Shown here: positions 58,801 to 64,000 of the stretch, piece after piece
Layout of the letters: every line of letters begins with the position of its first letter
Numbering within the stretch: the first letter of the stretch is position 1
Notes under the pieces: model-generated
What the model was told of the DNA's origin: nothing
Database searches by the model: none
What the model saw: the letters and a program-made list of their open reading frames with translations, nothing else
Source of the DNA: an uncultured Deferribacteres bacterium
GTDB lineage: Bacteria > Zhuqueibacterota > JdFR-76 > DREG01
Assembly (NCBI GenBank): GCA_913009825.1
Contig: CAJVYQ010000004.1
Coordinates: forward strand, 62,001-126,000
DNA length: 64,000 nucleotides
Direction: 5' to 3'
Made by a program: the position numbers and the translations under genes

Positions 58801-59671
58801 TTCTGTAGATTGGACAAATGACGAAGAAACCAACGAATTGGTGAGTCTGATTACAGAACACTATCATAGCAGGCTGAATGAGTTACACGATAGAGCGGAA
58901 CGGGAACGGTTCAAAATACAAATTGGTGACGATCTTGCTCCCGGCATTGTCCAAAAAGTAAAAGTATACGTTGCCAAGAAAAGAAAATTAATGGTTGGCG
59001 ATAAGATGGCCGGCCGTCACGGAAACAAAGGTGTTGTGGCTAAAATTGTTCCCATTGAAGATATGCCGTTTTTACCGGATGGCACTCCCGTTGATATTGT
59101 GTTGAACCCACTCGGTGTACCTTCACGGATGAATCTTGGGCAGATTATGGAAACCATGCTCGGCTGGGCGGGAGAAAAGTTGGGGGTTAAATACGCCACT
59201 CCGGTTTTTGATGGTGCAAGTTTGGAGCAAATTCAGGATGAACTGAAAAAAGGAGGGTTGCCCGGATCGAGTAAGATTAGATTGTACGATGGGCAGACCG
59301 GAGAACGGTTTGATCAGGAAACCCTTGTCGGCCAGATTTACATATTGAAATTGTCTCACCTGGTTGAGGATAAGATTCATGCCCGTTCAATTGGTCCCTA
59401 CTCCTTAATTACACAACAGCCCCTGGGTGGTAAAGCGCAATTTGGCGGACAAAGATTCGGAGAGATGGAAGTTTGGGCGCTGGAAGCTTACGGCGCAGCG
59501 CATACATTGCAGGAGATTCTTACTGTTAAATCCGATGATGTAAAAGGAAGATCCAAGACCTACGAAGCTATTGTAAAGGGCGAGAACCTGCCGGATCCGG
59601 GTATTCCCGAATCGTTCAACGTATTATTGAAAGAGTTGCAGGGTCTGGGTCTGGATATAGAACTTGAATAA
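55883..59671 (+). CDS. rpoB: RNA polymerase beta subunit
   Basis: [43 protein letters not shown]; 1262 aa. Confidence 0.99.
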   Translation: [1262 protein letters not shown]

Positions 59672-59681
59672 AAAAAATATA

Positions 59682-59813
59682 GTAACTATTCAGGTATGCA
59701 CAAAAAATTAGCTGCGATCACGCTTCGACTCCGTTCAGCACGGCTATTAAACCAGCCTGAGCGGAGTCGAAGGCTTATAACGCACTAAATAACAAGCAGA
59801 CTTTAACAGTTAC
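59682..59813. mobile_element. F2-like inverted-repeat element between rpoB and rpoC (132 bp)
   Basis: Left GTAACTATTCAGG; right AACAGTTAC; interior CTTCGACTCCG...CGGAGTCGAAG; flanks AAAATATA / AAGATATG only partly match. Confidence 0.6.
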
Positions 59814-59855
59814 AAGATATGTTTGTTTAATAAACTCGCATTGGAGGGAAATCCT

Positions 59856-62800
59856 TTGATTACTATTAGAAAAGATTTTAGCAAAGGAATCTCAAAAAAA
59901 TATAGCCGGTTTTCAATCGGGCTGGCTTCGCCGGATCGCATTTTGGAGAAATCCAGAGGCGAAGTTTTAAAACCGGAAACGATCAATTACCGCTCCTATA
60001 AGCCGGAAAAAGACGGCTTATTCTGTGAAAAAATATTTGGTCCGGTAAAGGACTACGAATGTCATTGCGGAAAATACAAAAGAATCCGTTACAAAGGAAT
60101 CGTGTGTGACAGATGCGGTGTTGAAGTGACCACAAAAAGTGTACGCCGGGAACGTATGGGGCATATCTCTCTTGCAGTGCCGGTTGTGCATATCTGGTTT
60201 TGGAAATCTTTACCGTCTAAAATAAGTTATATTCTCGGGATATCGATTAAGAATCTCGAGCGAATTATTTATTACGAAGCGTATGTTGTTATTAATCCCG
60301 GAAAATCGGAATTAAAAGAAAAAGAGCTCATTGAAGAAGATGAGTATTATCGCATTTTGAGTGAGTTGGACCGGGATGATGAAAATCCCTTTATCGCTAA
60401 AACGGGCGGTGAAGCGATTTTGGAAATGCTTCGTCATGTAGACGTGAATAAATTGTCTACCACACTACGTGAAAGAGCAAAGATAGAAACCTCTATGCAG
60501 CGAAAAGCCGATAATTTGAAGCGTTTGAAAGTGATTGAAGCATTCAAACAAAAAGATGATCACCGTTTCAACAAACCGGAATGGATGGTTTTGACTGCAT
60601 TGCCGGTGATTCCTCCCGAATTACGTCCGCTGGTGCCTCTGGAGGGCGGCCGGTTTGCGACTTCGGATCTGAACGACCTCTACCGCCGTGTAATTATTCG
60701 CAACAATCGTCTTAAAAAATTGATTGAAATTAAAGCGCCGGAAGTCATTTTAAAGAATGAAAAACGGATGCTGCAGGAGGCGGTGGATTCACTTCTTGAT
60801 AATGGCAGAAAAAGCGTAGCTGTGCGTGGTGATGGCAACCGGGCTTTGAAATCCCTTTCCGACATGTTAAAAGGAAAACAGGGAAGATTTCGTCAGAATC
60901 TGCTTGGCAAGCGTATCGATTATTCCGGCCGGTCGGTAATTGTAGTAGGGCCCGAATTGAAAATTCATGAATGTGGTCTGCCTAAAGATATGGCGTTGGA
61001 ATTGTTTAAACCATTTGTGATCAATAAGTTGGTTGAGCGTGGTTTGGTAAAGACAGTGAAGAGCGCCAAAAAACTGGTGGAGAAAAAAGGACCGGAAGTC
61101 TGGGACATCCTTGAGGAGATTATCGAAGACCATCCGGTGATGTTAAACAGGGCACCCACACTGCACCGGTTGGGTATTCAGGCCTTTCAACCCATTCTTG
61201 TAGAGGGAAAAGCGCTGCGTATACATCCGTTGGTTTGTTCCGCTTTTAATGCTGATTTTGACGGTGACCAGATGGCGGTTCATGTTCCTCTCTCATTTGA
61301 AGCCCGGGTTGAAACATCCATTTTGATGCTTTCAAGCCACAATATTTTGTCCCCGGCAAATGGAAAACCACTGGCCATCCCCAGCCAGGATATGGTTATA
61401 GGCTATTATTATCTGACCAAAGCAAAAGACGGCGATATTGGGGAAGGTTGTTTATTCAGCTCCGTAGATGAAGTGTTGGTGGCTTATCACAATGAAAAGG
61501 TTGGTTTACATGCCAAGATTAAAGTTCAGTTGGATGGTAAGCTTGTAGAGACCACTACCGGCAGAATTATTTTTAACCAGTATGTTCCCAAAGAATTGGG
61601 TTTCATTAACGAGTTGCTAACCAAGAAACGAATCGAGGAAATTGTTGGCGATGCCTTTCTCAAATTAGGCAATTACGGCACGGTGCAATTTCTGGATAAA
61701 TTGAAAGAGATCGGTTTTTACTATTCGACGAAATCCGGCGTCTCCATCGGTATGGTGGATGTGGAAATTCCTAAAGAAAAAGATGAAATGATTTTGAATG
61801 CTTATGATCGCGTGGAAAAAATACAAAATCGTTATGAAAAAGGCGTCATCACTGACGGAGAACGCTACAATCAGATTATCGATATCTGGACAAACGCAAC
61901 CAATGCCGTTGCGGAAAGTATGTTTGAACATCTCAAGGTATCCAGATCGGGATTTAATCCCCTTTTCATGATGGCGGATTCCGGTGCCCGTGGTTCGAAA
62001 GAGCAGATTCGTCAGCTTGCCGGTATGCGTGGCTTGATGGCGAAACCGCAAAAGAAAATGACCGGCTCCATGGGAGAGATCATCGAATCGCCAATCACGG
62101 CAAATTTTAAAGAAGGATTATCCGTGTTGGAGTATTTTATTTCCACACACGGTGCGCGAAAAGGTTTGGCGGATACGGCCTTAAAAACAGCCGACGCCGG
62201 ATACTTAACCCGCAGGCTGGTTGATGTGGCCCAGGACGTTACTATTACCATCGATGACTGCGGTACCATTATGGGCCTAAGAATTGGCGATTTGAAAGAA
62301 GGTGAAGATATTATCGAGCCGCTGCGTGACCGTATTTTAGGCCGGGTGGCCGTGGAAGATGTTTATGATCCTGAAACCAGCGGAATTTTTGTAGAGTCGG
62401 GAACGCTAATCACCGAAGAAATTGCCGATCAAATATCGAATGCCGGCATCGAATCGGTTTATATTCGTTCGGTTCTCACTTGTGAAGCACCGCGAGGTGT
62501 TTGCGCTATGTGCTACGGCCGTAATCTGGCCAATAACAAGAAGGTGGAAGCCGGCGAGGCTGTTGGGGTGATGGCTGCGCAGAGTATCGGTGAGCCGGGT
62601 ACTCAGTTGACGCTACGGACATTTCACATTGGTGGAACAGCCAGTCGTATAGCTGCGCAATCTCGAGCCGTGGCTAAATCGGATGGTGTAGTCGAATTTG
62701 AAAATCTGCGTTTGATTGAACAGATCGATGGCACCAAAATTACACTGCGCAGAAACGGCAAGATCAAAGTTGTGGATGAAAATAACCGGGTAACCTCCCA

Positions 62801-64000
62801 GATGGTGGTCCCTTACGGCGCCAAGATTGTAGTGAAAGAAGATCAGGAATTAAACCGGGGTGATATCCTGTTTTCCTGGGATCCTTATTCGGCTTCTATC
62901 TTGGCGAATAATAGCGGAACCATTGTTTTTCAGGATATGATCGATCGAATCACTTACAAAGAGGAACTGGATGAAACCACCAGTAAAAAACGTACGGTCA
63001 TCATTGACACCAGAAATCGTGCGCTGAGTCCGCAAATCTCTATTGTAGATGATAATGGTGAAAAGTTGGAAAACCATGTGTTGCCAACCGGTGCTTTCCT
63101 GAATGTTCAGGATGATCAAAAAGTGAATGCGGGTGATGCATTAGTTAAAATTCCCAGGGAAATTGCGAAAACACGCGATATTACCGGTGGTCTGCCACGG
63201 GTTGCGGAATTGTTCGAGGCCAGAAAACCGAAGGATCCGGCCATTGTCAGTGAAATAGATGGGATTATCTCTTTCGGTGAAATTCTTAAGGGCGTAAGAA
63301 AATTAACCGTTACTTCCCGCGACGGTGTGGATGAAAAAATCTACTCTGTTCCCCATGGGAAACATGTTTTAGTGCATGAGGGTGATTTTGTCACGGCCGG
63401 TGAAAAAATAACGGAAGGGTCGGTTACACCACAGGATATTCTTAATATTTTAGGTCCTAATAAGGTGCAGGAATACCTTGTGAACGAAATTCAGGAAGTG
63501 TACCGTTTACAAGGTGTGCGCATCAACGATAAACATATAGAAGTGATTGTACGGCAGATGCTGCAAAAGGTAAAAGTAGAAGAACCTGGCGATACGCATT
63601 ATCTGGAAGGTGATCTGGTAGATAAATTCAGATTTCTGCGTGAAAACGAAAAATTAATGGAAAAACTGGTGATCGTCGATCCGGGTGATGCCAAATTTTT
63701 ACGTGGTGAGTTGATTGAGCCGGAAGAATTTACCAATATCAATGGCCGTCTGGAAAAAGCCGGGAAACGGAAAGCGATTTCAACAAAGCCGAAACCCGCC
63801 ACATTTAAGCCGGTATTATTGGGAATTACAAAAGCGGCACTATCCACGGAAAGCTTTATATCTGCAGCTTCTTTCCAGGAAACAACCCGTGTTTTGGCGG
63901 ATGCTGCTATTTCCGGCAAGGTTGATTATCTTTACGGATTGAAGGAAAATGTCGTGATGGGGAATCTCATTCCGGCGGGGACAGGGCTAAGCAAGTATTC
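59856..64000 (+). CDS. rpoC: RNA polymerase beta-prime subunit (TTG start; runs off window end)
   Basis: Manual translation [103 protein letters not shown]. Confidence 0.98.
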   Translation, partial: MITIRKDFSKGISKKYSRFSIGLASPDRILEKSRGEVLKPETINYRSYKPEKDGLFCEKIFGPVKDYECHCGKYKRIRYKGIVCDRCGVEVTTKSVRRERMGHISLAVPVVHIWFWKSLPSKISYILGISIKNLERIIYYEAYVVINPGKSELKEKELIEEDEYYRILSELDRDDENPFIAKTGGEAILEMLRHVDVNKLSTTLRERAKIETSMQRKADNLKRLKVIEAFKQKDDHRFNKPEWMVLTALPVIPPELRPLVPLEGGRFATSDLNDLYRRVIIRNNRLKKLIEIKAPEVILKNEKRMLQEAVDSLLDNGRKSVAVRGDGNRALKSLSDMLKGKQGRFRQNLLGKRIDYSGRSVIVVGPELKIHECGLPKDMALELFKPFVINKLVERGLVKTVKSAKKLVEKKGPEVWDILEEIIEDHPVMLNRAPTLHRLGIQAFQPILVEGKALRIHPLVCSAFNADFDGDQMAVHVPLSFEARVETSILMLSSHNILSPANGKPLAIPSQDMVIGYYYLTKAKDGDIGEGCLFSSVDEVLVAYHNEKVGLHAKIKVQLDGKLVETTTGRIIFNQYVPKELGFINELLTKKRIEEIVGDAFLKLGNYGTVQFLDKLKEIGFYYSTKSGVSIGMVDVEIPKEKDEMILNAYDRVEKIQNRYEKGVITDGERYNQIIDIWTNATNAVAESMFEHLKVSRSGFNPLFMMADSGARGSKEQIRQLAGMRGLMAKPQKKMTGSMGEIIESPITANFKEGLSVLEYFISTHGARKGLADTALKTADAGYLTRRLVDVAQDVTITIDDCGTIMGLRIGDLKEGEDIIEPLRDRILGRVAVEDVYDPETSGIFVESGTLITEEIADQISNAGIESVYIRSVLTCEAPRGVCAMCYGRNLANNKKVEAGEAVGVMAAQSIGEPGTQLTLRTFHIGGTASRIAAQSRAVAKSDGVVEFENLRLIEQIDGTKITLRRNGKIKVVDENNRVTSQMVVPYGAKIVVKEDQELNRGDILFSWDPYSASILANNSGTIVFQDMIDRITYKEELDETTSKKRTVIIDTRNRALSPQISIVDDNGEKLENHVLPTGAFLNVQDDQKVNAGDALVKIPREIAKTRDITGGLPRVAELFEARKPKDPAIVSEIDGIISFGEILKGVRKLTVTSRDGVDEKIYSVPHGKHVLVHEGDFVTAGEKITEGSVTPQDILNILGPNKVQEYLVNEIQEVYRLQGVRINDKHIEVIVRQMLQKVKVEEPGDTHYLEGDLVDKFRFLRENEKLMEKLVIVDPGDAKFLRGELIEPEEFTNINGRLEKAGKRKAISTKPKPATFKPVLLGITKAALSTESFISAASFQETTRVLADAAISGKVDYLYGLKENVVMGNLIPAGTGLSKY

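Overview
64 kb of a bacterial chromosome. Gene content (SusC/SusD pair, GWxTD protein, PD40/TPR protein, class II B12-dependent RNR, short RpoD-like sigma factor) suggests an FCB-group / Calditrichota-like lineage; this placement is inference. Most of the window is housekeeping: pepA, ffh-rpsP-khpA-rimM-trmD-rplS, mrp, a sigma factor, nrdJ, cobO, etfBA, yebC-ruvCAB-queA-ispDF-gltX-cysS, a tRNA cluster, and tuf-rpmG-trnW-secE-nusG-rplKAJL-rpoB-rpoC. The accessory part (about 16.9-39 kb) carries outer-membrane receptors, a RidA/chorismatase-like enzyme, GWxTD and PD40/TPR proteins, and small non-autonomous inverted-repeat elements. I see three such families, separated by terminal inverted repeat (TIR) and by target-site duplication (TSD) length: F1, TIR AGTGTCTGaaCGAAAA, 4-bp AT-only TSD; F2, TIR GTAACTactCAGG, 8-bp TSD; F3, TIR CCTgAaTTGAGCGATT, about 6-bp TSD. 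No transposase was recognised in the window. These elements have visible effects on genes: (i) an F2 element holding a palindrome that was itself hit by F1 at its centre displaced the stop codon of the RidA/chorismatase-like gene and added 63 codons; (ii) an F1 element splits a DRE-TIM aldolase gene, and in-silico excision restores the local frame; (iii) an F1 element landed in the stop codon of a truncated NifS-like gene and converted TAA to TAG; (iv) an F2-like element sits between rpoB and rpoC. Other leads: a NifS-like ORF lacking the PLP-lysine region between mrp and a DUF59 gene, near-full-length anti-SD complements about 60-120 nt upstream of two outer-membrane protein genes, a decayed tRNA-Thr copy, and an SDR gene remnant. 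No CRISPR array, rRNA or complete IS was found.
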